Shown in pieces: positions 1 to 11,700 of a DNA stretch of 64,000 nucleotides. The stretch is from Lytechinus variegatus. Lineage: Eukaryota > Echinodermata > Echinoidea > Temnopleuroida > Toxopneustidae. The stretch spans positions 30,470,292 to 30,534,291 of the forward strand of contig NC_054753.1 in the NCBI RefSeq assembly GCF_018143015.1, in the 5' to 3' direction. The notes below the pieces were generated by a model, which worked only from the letters and a program-made list of their open reading frames with translations, did no database searches and was not told where the DNA came from. The stretch's first letter is position 1. The number at the start of each line of letters is the position of its first letter. Made by a program: the position numbers and the translations under genes.

Positions 1-890
1 AATGAATAATCCTAATTTTAATGAGGATATTTTAATTTGCAAGGCTGAAAAGGTTGCTTTGCCGGGCTGATCAGTCAGCCCCCTTTAACCACCCATTTTT
101 TCTTTCAGCTTCATTGGTTCAGACATGAGCTGTGTAAATCGTATTAGTAAGGTACCAGGAAAAAGATTAGGGGTTGCTCTTTTATTTTTTTCTGGTAAAT
201 TTCTTTTCTGATATTCATTAATCTCTGACTAGGATGAATCCTCTTAATACATGGACAAACTTTTTTTTACATACTGTACTTTGAAGCAAAGGACGCAAGT
301 TGTACCTTCACTACACTGACCACTTGTTGACATGTTTATGGCCAGGGAGTGGAAGTAACTGGTATCAAAGTGTAATCCACTGAAGATAGTGAGTAATGTA
401 AGGCAAAATTGAGCAAAGAAGGAGGATGAAATTTGGAAGATATAACACCTCTACTACAAGTCATGATGAAAATAATTGTCATATTCTTGAAATTTGAATA
501 AAATATTACAAGTGATGCATTTTATTTTGAGTTTATTTATACATCACTATTCGTGTCACAATGTAACATAATCAGGCAACTTGATTTTCATGGAGAAAAA
601 TTTCAGTATTTAACAGATATGTTCATAAAGCTTCTTAACATTCTTGTTGAAAGCATAATAAAGGCATCCTTTCATATAGTTTTCATATATTCAGAGGTCA
701 TATTGAAGGAAACAAAGTCAGAAAGAGGTTGTGTGTGGGTTGGTGGGTGTGTTTGTGTGTGGTGGGATAGAGAGAGCTAGAGAGGGGGTACGTGGAGAGA
801 GGGAGAAAGAAGACGGGCTTCAGCAATACGTCATGGTATTAAGTTTAAAGTATACCTATAAAAGTGACATGCTTGCATGTTGCTATTGTG
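1..890. other. AT-rich intergenic DNA, no gene seen
   Basis: No reading frame here resembles a protein. A GT-rich simple stretch followed by GA-rich sequence lies at about 728-815. The plus-strand frame through it is low complexity and is not a gene. Confidence 0.6.
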
Positions 891-1760
891 TCCAGTGGCG
901 TAGCTTCCGGGGGCCAGGGGGCACGTGCCCCCCCCCTCCCCTGAGATTTGGTGTGTCCCCCAAGGTGCCCCCCAGAAAAAAATTGCCAGAGCAAAAAAAA
1001 GGAGAAAGAAGATAAGACAAAAGGAAAAGAAGAAGACAAAAAGAAGAAAATAAGACGAGGAAGACGAGTGAATGAATTAATGTGAGGGGAAGACTTGCCA
1101 AAAAAAATTCATGTTACTATATAAATTTTGTGCTTGCACTTCGCGCCAGAATTGCCTGTACAATCAGTTGTTTAGTTACATACCTATACCATCTATTAAT
1201 ACAAAAAGTGCTTAGAATGACCATTTTTTAGGTCGGAATGTCAAAAAAAATTGCTAGCGCTTCGCGCTCGGATTATTGAAATATATACCGATTTCGTGGG
1301 TAACTGTCAGCAGTCCTTAACATGTCCCTTTTCGATAATGCTTGAACAGTTAATACAAATTTCTGCTCGTGCTTTTCGTTCGCATTACCCATCTAGTTAG
1401 TACGAATCTTGTTCAGGATCACACATAACATTGCCCAGAATATTAAATTTTCAGGACAAAATTCATGAAAGTAAAACAAAAAACAAAAATCGCTCGCGCT
1501 CGCAGTTTTTATAAACTTATGAGATTATTTCTTGTTTTTAAGTTGTTTTATAAGAATAAAACTAAGTAGTGACTGATCGGAAAAATATAGGTGAAGATAA
1601 TTTTGGGCCCCGTCCCCTATTGGCGAAAGTCGGATCCGCTCTTGTGACACATACACACACATCGGAAAAAATGGCCGGTGCCCCCTCCCCCGAAAAAGCA
1701 AGGACCCACTAGTGCCCCCCAGGAAAAAAAATGCCCCCATGCTCAAGTTTGGATTGACGC
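891..1760. mobile_element. Degenerate hAT-like MITE with C/G-rich ends
   Basis: The left end reads CAGTGGCGTAGC followed by a G/C-run stretch, and the right end runs through C-rich sequence to GACGCCCATG. Such short imperfect inverted ends next to G/C homopolymers are common in hAT-derived nonautonomous elements of marine invertebrates. The interior carries four diverged copies of a motif like GCGCTTCGCGCTCG at about 1133, 1254, 1366 and 1489, spaced about 120 bases. No clean target duplication is visible, so the superfamily is inferred from the ends only. Confidence 0.4.
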
Positions 1761-1804
1761 CCATGCACACCACCACACTTGCCCTTCTTGTGCTTTTCCC
1801 GGTT

Positions 1805-2240
1805 TTCATTTTTCGGATTAACGAACCTTCAGAATGAAGAACCTTATTTCATTTTTGGATTAACGAACATTATTTCGTTTTCGGAACAACGAACCTTATT
1901 TCGTTTTCGGATTATCGAACCTTCGGAACAACGAACCTTATATCGTTTTCGGAGTAACGAACCTTCGGACAACGAATCGTATTTCATTTTTGGATTAACG
2001 AACCTTATTTCGTTTTCGGATTATCGAACCTTCGGAACAACGAACCTTATATCGTTTTTGGATTAACGAACCTTCGGAACAACGAACCTTATTTCGTTTT
2101 CGGAATGACGACACAAATGTCAGAAGTAACGAACGCTTTTTCGCTTTCGGATTAACGAACATCGAGGTATATGCAATTTACGCGTTTCGAAATTACGACC
2201 CTTCGGAATAAAGAACCTTCGGAATTACGAAGTGTAACCC
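1805..2240. repeat. AACGAACCTT minisatellite
   Basis: About 435 bases consist of a short imperfect tandem unit built on TTCGGATTAACGAACCTT and TTCGGAACAACGAACC, alternating with TATTTCGTTTTCGG. The open frame across the start of it (RTLFRF- and RTLYRF-like repeats) is a by-product of the repeat. The array lies just beyond the decayed hAT-like element and may have been part of it. Confidence 0.8.
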
Positions 2241-2579
2241 AAATCGCGAGCCAAACTTTTTGATAAACTGTCATGAAAAGGAGATTTTAAGTAGTTTGTT
2301 GTGTAATCAATATTGCCACAAACATAATTCGCCAATCAAAATGCGAGTATGCAGCGCTAGCTGATACGTTTTGACAATCAGACCTGAAAAGGGATATTTT
2401 TACAAAGCACTTTATAAAAATCAATTTGTAAATCACACAAAATTATGAAAGTTCGATTTCCGAGGTGAATATGTTTTGTATATTGACTTCCAAATTTGGT
2501 ATCTAAGCTCAATATTGAACAAGTTATGTATATCACTTAACAGCAAATGCGAGCGCGAAGCGCGATCGAAAATTTTATA

Positions 2580-2881
2580 CATAATAATAATAATAATTAT
2601 ACTTGCTTATATAGCGCCTAACACTTACTTTGTCAGAAGTCTCTTAGCGCTCTTCAGTATATGCAGCATAATTACCCTGGCTTTAGCAGTGCAGCTGTTA
2701 CGCGCGCTGCATTTCAAGGAATAAATTCCTGCCAGGTACCCATTTACCTCACCTGGGTTGAGTGCGGCACATTGTGGATCAATTTCTTGCTGAAGGAAAT
2801 TACGCCATGGTTGGGATTCGAACCCACGACCCTTTGTTTCAGAGTCCGGAGACTAATCCATTGGGCAACAACGCTCCACAG
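2580..2881 (-). repeat. tRNA-derived SINE
   Basis: Read on the minus strand, the head has a box A-like stretch and a box B (GGGTTCGAATCCC, complement at 2813-2825). Then come a conserved body that includes CAGCAAGAAATTGATCCACA and a tail of (ATT)n, seen as ATAATAATAATAATAATTAT on the plus strand at the left end. Similar copies lie at 46915, 56826, 59728 and 61945, which confirms a dispersed family. It is transcribed by RNA polymerase III in principle, has no coding capacity and depends on a partner LINE. Open frames across it are not genes. Confidence 0.85.
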
Positions 2882-4384
2882 TGACGAAAGATTATTTTTG
2901 TTTTCCAAGTTTTCCCCCCATTTCATTATTTTTTATTCACTCGTCTCTCTTCTTTTTTCCTCTGCTCTTTTCTTTTTTTCTTTCTTTCTTTCTTTTTTTG
3001 TCTTTTTTTGCTCCAATAGAGGGGGCCCGGGCCCCTCGGCCCCCTGGATCTACCTATGTGTATTGCATGTGTAAAGTTAGTGGTCGTTGTGGGCTTTCTT
3101 TTATTAGAATCGCACATATACACCTATACGAGGACAAAGGGCAACTTAACATACAATTAATAAGTAATATTGCAAGTGTTTTTTTTTTCATATGAATCTC
3201 TATTGCCTTACACCTCGAACTGGCATGGCTGGTATCAACTTTTTGCACTAATACTTTTGGGACGAAAGTAAAAAGACGATCGTTCTGGATAGAAATAGAT
3301 ATCGTACAATGTTATTTATTTACCTTAAAAACATTATGTTGACCATCTTTCAGAGCAAGCAAAAGAATATTAATCCTATAAAGAAGAAAGGCAATTTGAA
3401 TAAGGTTCCATGAATATAATGTAAGCCAAAGTCTGTCCGTATGCGAAGATCAATTCAATTTTGTTTGCTTTACGATGCAAAATAAACAAACAGGTGCGCC
3501 TACATCATTCCCTTGGTTACCGCGACCCGATTGGATAAAAGTTTTCACTCTGCGCAGAAGTCATTGTGACGTCACGTCAGTAATTTCATTGAATACACGG
3601 GTTGTGGGGGCGCACCTCCATTATCTTCAGAGTTAATTATTGCATAAATAACTAAAGTTGGGCTAACCATGCATATTGATGTATGAGCGAGCGAAGCGAA
3701 CATGCAAATTTTTATTAGTTCGAAAACTGGGTGCAGATGGCCAAAACCAGTTTCTACATAAACCAACTCGGTAAAATGAGAAGTTAACACACGAGATGTA
3801 TTCAATGCACACTCATTTACACAGCATAGGTTAGAGGTGAGATGAGAATGAAGATGTCATCGTACTTTTCAGGAATAAAAAATGCCTTAAACGTGTAGGA
3901 AATAAAGAGAGAGCGCGGGAACGACCGCGCAAGAAAACTTACTTTTCTAGATTGCAAAGTTTGATGAATCAATAATAAAGCCATTAACGGTAGTATTACA
4001 CATTTTGATAATTGAAAGAGAAAAATATTGTTTCTTAGTTGTCATCTGAGATTCAGTTTCTTTTCTCCCTCTCCCCTCGCTCTCTCTTTCTCTCCCTCTT
4101 TATTCCTTCTCTCTATTTCTCTCTTTATTTCTGTTCCTGGTATAGGTATGTCTATGTATGCTTCAATTTATCCTCGTCTGTATTTATTTCTGGATATAGT
4201 TGCATTTTGTCATTATCCATCTCGGGCATTCTTCTAAATGAATAAAGTAGACTTGCTTTAATAATTTGAGTTGACTTTTAATTCATTGTAACTCAATTAG
4301 AGTTCAAACAGAAAACTTACATATTAAAAGAGACTGGTTTCTCCTTGTTACCAAGCATTTTTTCTCCTTTTTGTTCCGCCTGCA

Positions 4385-5085
4385 TAGCAGATCGAGACTA
4401 TAGGCGCAGCTTATCCGACGGCGGTCGCGTCGTCAACATCAAATCTTAACCTAAGGTTAAGTTTTTGAAATAACGTCATAACTTGGAAAGTATACGAACC
4501 TAGTTCATGAAATTTAGACATAAGGTATCCTGCCCCGGTTTCAGGCCACATTACCAAGGTCAAAGGTCATTTAGGGTCAATGAACTTAGACCATGTTGGG
4601 TGAATTAACATTGAAATCGTAACCCAAGGTTAAGTTTCTGAAATGTCATAACTTAGAAAGACCTAGTGCATGAAACTTGCACATAGGGTAATGAAGTATT
4701 ACTGAACATCGTGCCTGAGTTTCAGGTCACATGACCAAGGTTAAAGGTCATTAAGGGTCAATGAACTTTGGTCATATTGGGGGTATTTGTTGAATACTTT
4801 CAACATTTATGGAATTTAGTTCATAAAACTTGTACATAAGAGCAATCAAGTATCACTGAACATCCTGTGCGAGTTTCAGGTCACATGACCAAGGTCAAAA
4901 GTCATTTAAGGACAATAAGCTTTGGCGACGTTGTAGGTAAATGTTGAATTGCCATCATAACTTGAAATTGTATAGATATGATGAATAATGAAATGTTGAC
5001 AAAGGGGTAATCCAGTATCATTGTTCATCTTGCACAGGTCGTAGGTACTTGATTAAGGTCAAATGTCATTTAGGGTCAATGAACG
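4385..5085. repeat. Degenerate ~170-bp tandem repeat with AGGTCA motifs
   Basis: At least four diverged units each contain a block like TTTCAGGTCACATGACCAAG followed by AGGTCAAAGGTCA and GGGTCAATGAACTT. The unit at 4557-4569 carries a perfect AGGTCA-A-AGGTCA. The units near 4738, 4891 and 5055 have one or more changes. The same family lies inverted at about 16185-17020. The left edge, with GACTATAGGCGC, matches the right edge of that copy. Confidence 0.75.
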
Positions 5086-5509
5086 TAGTAGCACATTATG
5101 TGGATGGTGTTTGTTGTGAATATTTTTTTCATACTCATTTTGAAAGTCAGCACTGCTGCTTTATTGAATCGCGTAATGGCCAGATGCGCTCTACTTGTTT
5201 AGTTCTAAAAGGATGCATAATATACATAGGCCTGTTGTATTATGCGTAAGCACAATAAGTGCAAAAAGTCAAAATTTTGTAAGTAACAACAATATCCCGT
5301 TCATGTTGCAACCTACATTTTCCAGCATGAATGTTTATATTACTGGTATATCGCATTTCATGTCTTTATCATTTTCCATTCTTACGTTACCCTTCAGTCT
5401 TTAACATCATTTTGCACACGTTACATAATGTACGATCACGGATCAACAATTCTTACAGTGCGTCATGGTCTGTCATAGTTCAGTTCATCACAGTTGACGA
5501 TATAATTCA

Positions 5510-7426
5510 TCATAATTCATCGGTTTCATTTCCTTCAGCTATGGGACTGAGTGGACCGTACCGAGGGTCAACCCTTCGAGCTGGTGTCCTTATGAGTTCC
5601 CTTCTGCGCCTTCGACGTCGACATGGTTTCAGGAATGTAACAACAAGACACAAAGCACATCCAATAAACAACACGATCATCACCGCAAGGAAAGCTACCA
5701 TCCAATTACTGGGTACGTGGACGACCTTTACCTCAAGATCGACAGATATATGTCCAAGAATGTTCGTTGCCTCGCATGTAAACCACCCCTCGACTGCTGA
5801 TGTTATTTCCCTGATGACGAGGGTGTCGTTTCCACGAACGCGATATAAGCCATTTTCGTACTCATGGACGGTGTTCTTGGATATCTTTTCGCCACTTGGG
5901 ATCGTCCATGTGATCGTAGGGGGCGGTTTACCACCAACAGGACAGACTAGTTCGAACCGCTTGTCTCCTGGTGTTGCGTTGTAAATCTGCGGAATGTCTA
6001 TCATTATGTATGGTTTACAGTGGAATCTGTCGTAGGGGATACTGTCAAGATGAAGACCGTGGAGAGCAGAGGGTTGATCACAGAGACACTTGTCAAGATT
6101 TCCTCCATTCTCCAACAACCATCCTGAAATCCAATCCAGTTGACAATCGCAAACCAAGGGGTTTCCTTTTAGCGACAAGTTCAGAGGTCCGGCAACATCA
6201 GCAAAGAGGTTCTCTGGCAATTTTGTGATTTGATTATTCTGTAAGCGAAGTGTCCCGATCTGAGGCGTTCCATAGAACATGCTTGCATTCAACCACTCAA
6301 TGTCATTGTCACTTAGATCTATCCGAGTCAATCTAGATTTGTTCTGAAAGGAATCATCAGCAATTTTTTCAAGACCGCTATGGCTTAGGGAGACCACCAC
6401 CAGTTGGTGAAGTTCTTTGAACAAAGCTCCTTTAGTTCGTCCAATACTCGTATGGTTCAGATTCAAATATCCGAGTTGGTTCAGACAATTAAACGAACCG
6501 ACTTCAATGTTCTCAAGAGGGTTTCCATCTAGTTCGAGTAGCACTAGCTTCGGCGATTCGCAAAAGGTGTTCTCAACAATACCATCCAATTTATTCCCAG
6601 AAAGGTAAAGATGCTGAAGTGAAGTTAAACCTCTGAACAGTTCTTTATTGATGGTTGTCAAAGTACACGAACTCATATTTAAGTCGATGAGACTTTTAAG
6701 ATCCGCGAAAATCCCCTCTCCAAGCGCATTTAGGCCTGCGTTGGGGTGCTGTTTTCCTTTTAGCGAAGAAATAGTTTTGGCGCCATCTCTTGTAGGAGTA
6801 CCAAATGTATTCATACTAAGATCTAAAATGAGCAGATTATTTAGCCCTTGAAATGTTCCAGGGGAAAGGTTCTTGATCCGACTAGACCGGAGTGACAGTT
6901 CCGCGAGGTTTACAAGTCCACCAAAGGCTTGAGACTCGATGATAAGATCGACCTCACTGTTCTCAAGAAACAAGCGTCCTAACAAAGGGATCGATCCAAA
7001 TAGGTTTCCAGGAATTACAGGAAAGCGATTGCCACCAAGATTAAGCTCCGTCAACTTGATCAATGGCGCAAAGATTCCTGAAGGAAACCCTGTTATTAGA
7101 TTATCGTTCAAAAAGAGCTTATCAAGGTTTGACAAACCCGTAAAAGCACCACTCTCAATTTCGTGAAGTCTGTTCTGTGCTATCGAGAGTTCTTCAGTGT
7201 ATTGTAGGTTTGAGAAGGCATTCTGTCTAATGATTTCGATGCCATTCCGTTCAAGATGAAGTACCAGTGTTGTATTTGGGAGGCCACTGGGTATGGTTGT
7301 GAGATTACTTCCGGTACAGGAGACCTGGTTGGGATCACATCTACATCTAGGGGGACATGGAGAGACAGACGCCACGAAGCTAAAGAAGATGCATCCTATT
7401 ATTAGACTTCTTGAAGGACAATCCAT
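5510..7426 (-). CDS. Leucine-rich repeat and Ig domain transmembrane protein
   Basis: A 638-residue type I membrane protein is encoded in one uninterrupted exon. Residues 1-23 form a signal peptide. A cysteine-rich LRR N-cap follows (C24, C28, C30, C37), then about 13 leucine-rich repeats over residues 40-422. A C-cap has cysteines at 426, 428, 447, 449 and 470. One Ig C2-like domain spans about 478-568, with C495, W507 and C551. A transmembrane helix lies at about 573-598 and is followed by a run of seven arginines and a short tail. This is the layout of the LRR-Ig families (LINGO, AMIGO, LRRC4, ISLR, LRIT), which act as neuronal or epithelial adhesion and receptor-modulating proteins at the cell surface. 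I cannot assign one ortholog. A stretch at 208-235 is an irregular insertion between repeats. Just upstream of the ATG (minus strand) a pyrimidine tract ending in CTCAG looks like a 3' splice site, so a noncoding upstream exon is likely. Confidence 0.93.
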   Translation of the reverse strand: MDCPSRSLIIGCIFFSFVASVSPCPPRCRCDPNQVSCTGSNLTTIPSGLPNTTLVLHLERNGIEIIRQNAFSNLQYTEELSIAQNRLHEIESGAFTGLSNLDKLFLNDNLITGFPSGIFAPLIKLTELNLGGNRFPVIPGNLFGSIPLLGRLFLENSEVDLIIESQAFGGLVNLAELSLRSSRIKNLSPGTFQGLNNLLILDLSMNTFGTPTRDGAKTISSLKGKQHPNAGLNALGEGIFADLKSLIDLNMSSCTLTTINKELFRGLTSLQHLYLSGNKLDGIVENTFCESPKLVLLELDGNPLENIEVGSFNCLNQLGYLNLNHTSIGRTKGALFKELHQLVVVSLSHSGLEKIADDSFQNKSRLTRIDLSDNDIEWLNASMFYGTPQIGTLRLQNNQITKLPENLFADVAGPLNLSLKGNPLVCDCQLDWISGWLLENGGNLDKCLCDQPSALHGLHLDSIPYDRFHCKPYIMIDIPQIYNATPGDKRFELVCPVGGKPPPTITWTIPSGEKISKNTVHEYENGLYRVRGNDTLVIREITSAVEGWFTCEATNILGHISVDLEVKVVHVPSNWMVAFLAVMIVLFIGCALCLVVTFLKPCRRRRRRRELIRTPARRVDPRYGPLSPIAEGNETDEL

Positions 7427-7608
7427 TGTTTTACTGAGAAGGAAATAATGGAAAGACGGTCATTATTAGTTAAAGTTCCCTGAGAGTTGTGGTGACATGA
7501 AAAAGCTCATATGGCCAATGTGTCATTACAGTTCCCATTGTTACAGATTGTATAACCAAAATTGTTATGTCTTTTTACATAAGTCTGCCAAAATTATTCT
7601 TTGTAAGT

Positions 7609-8701
7609 GCAGGGACGGCGGAGCGAAGTAGAAAGTGTGGCGGCACATTGTTTTCGAAAAGGGCACTATCTCAAAATAAAGAAAAAACAGTGGCGCAATG
7701 AGCCAAAACAAATTGAGGGGGGTTGATATGGCGTATCATGTAAAATCTACGAGCGAGCGAACAAAAATGGTGATATTTTTATAACGTAAATCCAGTTTTG
7801 TGATGTATGTGCTATTCAGACTATAATACATTTTACCCTTTACTCCTTCATTTTTTACCTTTCCATTTTTTTTTCTTGGTTGTAAAAACATGGAAGAGCC
7901 ACCAAGTACACCCCCCCCCCCATCATCTATACGACACTTATCTACCCCACTCAAATGACTCATGAAACCTAGGGCACGTAGGATTATTTCTTACAAGGTT
8001 TTTTTTCTTCATAAGTAGTAACATATATGACAAAATTAAAATATATTGTTTTCTTTTTTCAAAGGCATTCGTGTCCTAACGGGTCCTTCTCATGTGAAGG
8101 GGCACAGAACACGTTCGTGAGGGGCACTTTTCTTGGATAAACACGGGCATTGATACGGGAAAAATCAAAGTGGGACTTGCTAACGGCATGAAACGGGTCC
8201 TTCTCAGGTATGAAAGGGGCACAGAACACGTCCGTGAGGGCGCTTTTCTTGGGTAAAAAGGGGCACTGATTCGAGAAAGGGCACTTACAGGAAGGCAAGG
8301 GGGCACTTGCTCACACATAAAACGGTTCCTTCTCAAGAGAAAGTGGGGTACAGAACACGTTCGTGAGGGGCACTTTTCTTGGGTAAAAAGGGGAACTGAT
8401 CCGAAAAGGGGAACTTATACCAGAAAGGGCACTTGGTAACACATAAAACGTTTTTTTTTCCTCTGGTGAAAGGGGCACGTAACACATTCGAGAGGGGGCA
8501 TATTTTTTTTAATGGCACCTTGTACGAGAAAGGATACTTGGTAATACCTAAAACGAATCCTACTCAGGGGAAAGGCCCGGGGGAAAGGGCACAATAGACG
8601 TTCGCGAGGGCGCATTTTTCTAGTGTAAAAATGACACTTTTCAGTACTTCAAAAAGTGGGGACATTGTGCCCCCCCCCCCCCCAGAATCGCCGCCCCTGC
8701 G
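7609..8701. mobile_element. hAT-like nonautonomous element
   Basis: The left end GCAGGGACGGCG and the right end CGCCGCCCCTGC form 12-bp inverted repeats with one mismatch. The flanking 8-mers TGTAAGTG and CGTAAATG match at six of eight positions, compatible with an old hAT-type 8-bp target duplication. The right half is made of tandem repeats listed separately. It encodes nothing recognisable; the minus-strand frames across it reflect the repeats. Confidence 0.55.
8066..8640. repeat. Tandem repeat, unit ~120 bp, about five copies
   Basis: The unit is marked by GGGTCCTTCTCA, then GGGGCACAGAACACGTTCGT, then GAGGGGCACTTTTCTTGG. It recurs near 8087, 8194, 8326, 8450 and 8558 with growing divergence to the right. 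It is internal to the hAT-like element above. Confidence 0.75.
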
Positions 8702-11700
8702 TAAATGGTAATATATGGAGAATTGATCGTAAAATGTTGATGTGATAGGTGCTGTAGAATGTAAAATTTCCTTCACCGGAAATACAGATATTCATTTATT
8801 CTTGAGCACAAAGTGTCAGTCTGGAACGGAACCATAACATTGATGTCCATTATAGACGTTCTTCCTAAAGCCCCTGATTGAATCACCACCATAGAAGCAA
8901 TCAGTTAAAAGAAATGTTGATAAACAATCAAGGGGGGTCAAGGAAAACAAGTTTTAAATAGCAATGCAAATTGTTTTCTTCTAGTTAATGATAACAAAAA
9001 TTTGTCTATATCTCGATATTTAGGAAGATGATAACTAAAATCATAACATTAAAGGTACATAATTATGTGTAAATCATCTCACCTTTTTGCTTATATAAAA
9101 GGGTGTACGGAGTAAACAAAGTCAAAGTAATCACGACTTCAGGCCCGAACCGTTGATTCTGATGGTTTTGAAATAAGACTCTTATCCAATCATGTCGTTA
9201 GAACCATTGAACTGCGAACTAGATTTTCCCTGCTTGAAGACTGCTGTAGAACGATTGTGCCTGTCACCATGGACCTATGCTGTCACACGCTGATAATATG
9301 GAATAATGAAACCATAAAATCCGGGAGAAGACCTTCGATCAGGGATATTAATATAATATTTGTATTTTGTAAATATTGAGGTGAGGATCAGGAAGCGTTC
9401 GTTGCTTACCCAATGTAGAGTCTAAAGTCCAGACGTTCGAAATGACGTGTTGTTCATTGACTCATTATTTTAATCGAATGAATGATTGCGGATTAGATCC
9501 CCTGCATGGATTCTTTAAGTCCACCTGTTACACTACATAGAAATTATTTGAATGTATCTTTGTATTCCTACCGATCTACTCGGGTATGATCCCGTTCTCA
9601 TGTTAATTGAGGGTTTCAAGTATGCTCAACAAAAGAAAGATAATTGAAGCATCCACATAGCAACAAACCCGGCCCATTGAATAACCCATCCCATCAAATT
9701 GTGCGTTTTTTGTGTGTGTGTGAATGTCTTTGGAAGCCTAGCCCAAATCACCAAAAATATTCGGCTTGTGTTATCAAACAGGTTTACTTTCGGGTCAGTA
9801 TAACATCGGCTCGCACTTTGCCCTCGAATCATTTATTTGGAAGATACCCATCGTTTTCATGATAAAAACGTGCATTGATTGCTATGTTATTAGATCTAAA
9901 TCTAGAAACAAAATTCAACTCGTGCTTCACGCTTCCAGACGCCCATGCCAATGATGAAATAATGCTAGCGTGAAGCGCGAGCTGAAGAAATTTGATTTTC
10001 CAACCTGAAACCTGTGAAGTCTAAGCACTTAAAAAAAAACAAGTTATGTTTGAAGGCCCTTTGCATCTAAACAATAAATTGTTTATTAAATATATTGTTC
10101 TTTAGCAAAAAAATGAATAATAATAAGATTGCTTAAACTGTACATGTTTACGGTTGGAAAATCTTTTTTTAGCACGCGTGAGCACTTTTTCATGGGGGTA
10201 AATACATGACGTTATACTATTCAAGTTGGGTTTACGCCAGTGTATTATTTAATCGGGGAGATGATTTTGTACCTATCCATGAGTCACCTCAAATATTTAA
10301 CAGGTTCCTTTTATGGTCAGTATATTTAAACATTTCTACTCGCACTTCATGTTTGCATACGCATCTTGTTAATGATAAAAAAAAATGTTTAGTGTTCGAT
10401 TTTCTTGTCTCAATTCGTGCTTATCCAACATCTGAGCTCGAGCTTCGTGCTCGCATTATTTATTTAGGACTGATGAGATACTTTATCGTGTTTGTGAGAA
10501 TAACGCTAGATATTCTTAAAACTTATTGATGATTATCCCTTCCAAAAAAACAACAACAAAGTCAGTTTCTGGCGGCCGATAAGAGAAAATGGGGGTGAAA
10601 ATATTTTTCCGCCCCTCCCTCCTCTTGGCGAAAGTTGGATCCTCCACTGCATACTGAATTCTGAATGTATTCTATTCGTACAACATTCCACCAGCATTCG
10701 ATACATATTAAACGCATTATGAGAGCTGAATGAATATTAGGAGAAAAAAATTAGTAGTTTGGAGTCGATTACAATACTTTCATTCCGGCCAATTCTGCTT
10801 GATCAGACTAATTGTGACGGGTCTTTCAACATGTTTATTAAATACACTGACAAAGCAGCACTGTGTAAGAAAAGTCTGTCCCCCGCCGCCATCCCCTCCC
10901 CGCATGCCAATTAAGTCTGGAACCCTCAGTTAGGGCCCGGAGTTATGGGTGACTAGTCTACACTTCATGACTTTTCTGGTATTATGTATTACTTTGGGGT
11001 CATCTGAAATAGCTACTGATATACATAATGAAGGGGGGGTGGGTGGCTTTGGTGCTGGGCCCCAAAAAATCCCTGGACCAAGAAAGTAAACAAAAAATCA
11101 TTCATATGACATTACTTTGTTATTATTACGTCAAAATCTATCACAAAATTACATTTTTATTAAAAAGGGCAACATTTTCATTCTTTTCCCCCCATACGCT
11201 ATGTTGTGACCCTTCTATTTTGGCTCATGCCATTGCAAAGAACCCAATGATATACACGATAGATGGACCCGACATGGCAGCCATCACTGGACCCACTGAT
11301 CATGCAATGGACCAGGTGCTTTGCTGTCAGTGCACGTATCCTTTGTTACACCCCCCGCCCAAAAAAAAAAAGATGATGAATAATAAAAATACCAGTAATA
11401 ATGACGATAAATGAATGAATAAAATTAAGGATAAAATTTTGTTTGAATAGATAAATGAATTAATTAATTAGCTGATAAAATTAAATTAATTAATCATCTA
11501 ATAAAACCATTCAATCAATCAAGTCACGTCTACGTGACCCGCACATCAAATCCACTTTGCAAAGATCACCGTAAACATTTTCATGCAGCAGCCTGGGAAC
11601 GATTTTTGAATAGGGAGTGCTAGTTTGACAACAACCGCCTCCTCCCCCCCCCAAAAAAAAAAAAGATAATAGTAATAATATTAGATGAATAAATAAATAA

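Noticed and set aside
2813..2825. Box B-like GGGTTCGAATCCC as a tRNA gene
   Set aside because: The cloverleaf is not complete and the same head occurs in several dispersed copies with a shared body, so it is a SINE.
2881..3195. Phenylalanine- and serine-rich frames
   Set aside because: They are translations of a pyrimidine-rich simple tract and a MITE scrap next to a SINE.
5331..5984. 217-codon plus-strand frame
   Set aside because: Its right part lies antisense to the LRR-Ig gene and nothing in it resembles a protein family.
9089..9101. TATATAAAAG as a plus-strand TATA box
   Set aside because: The base match is good, but no exon or open frame follows it in a plausible range.
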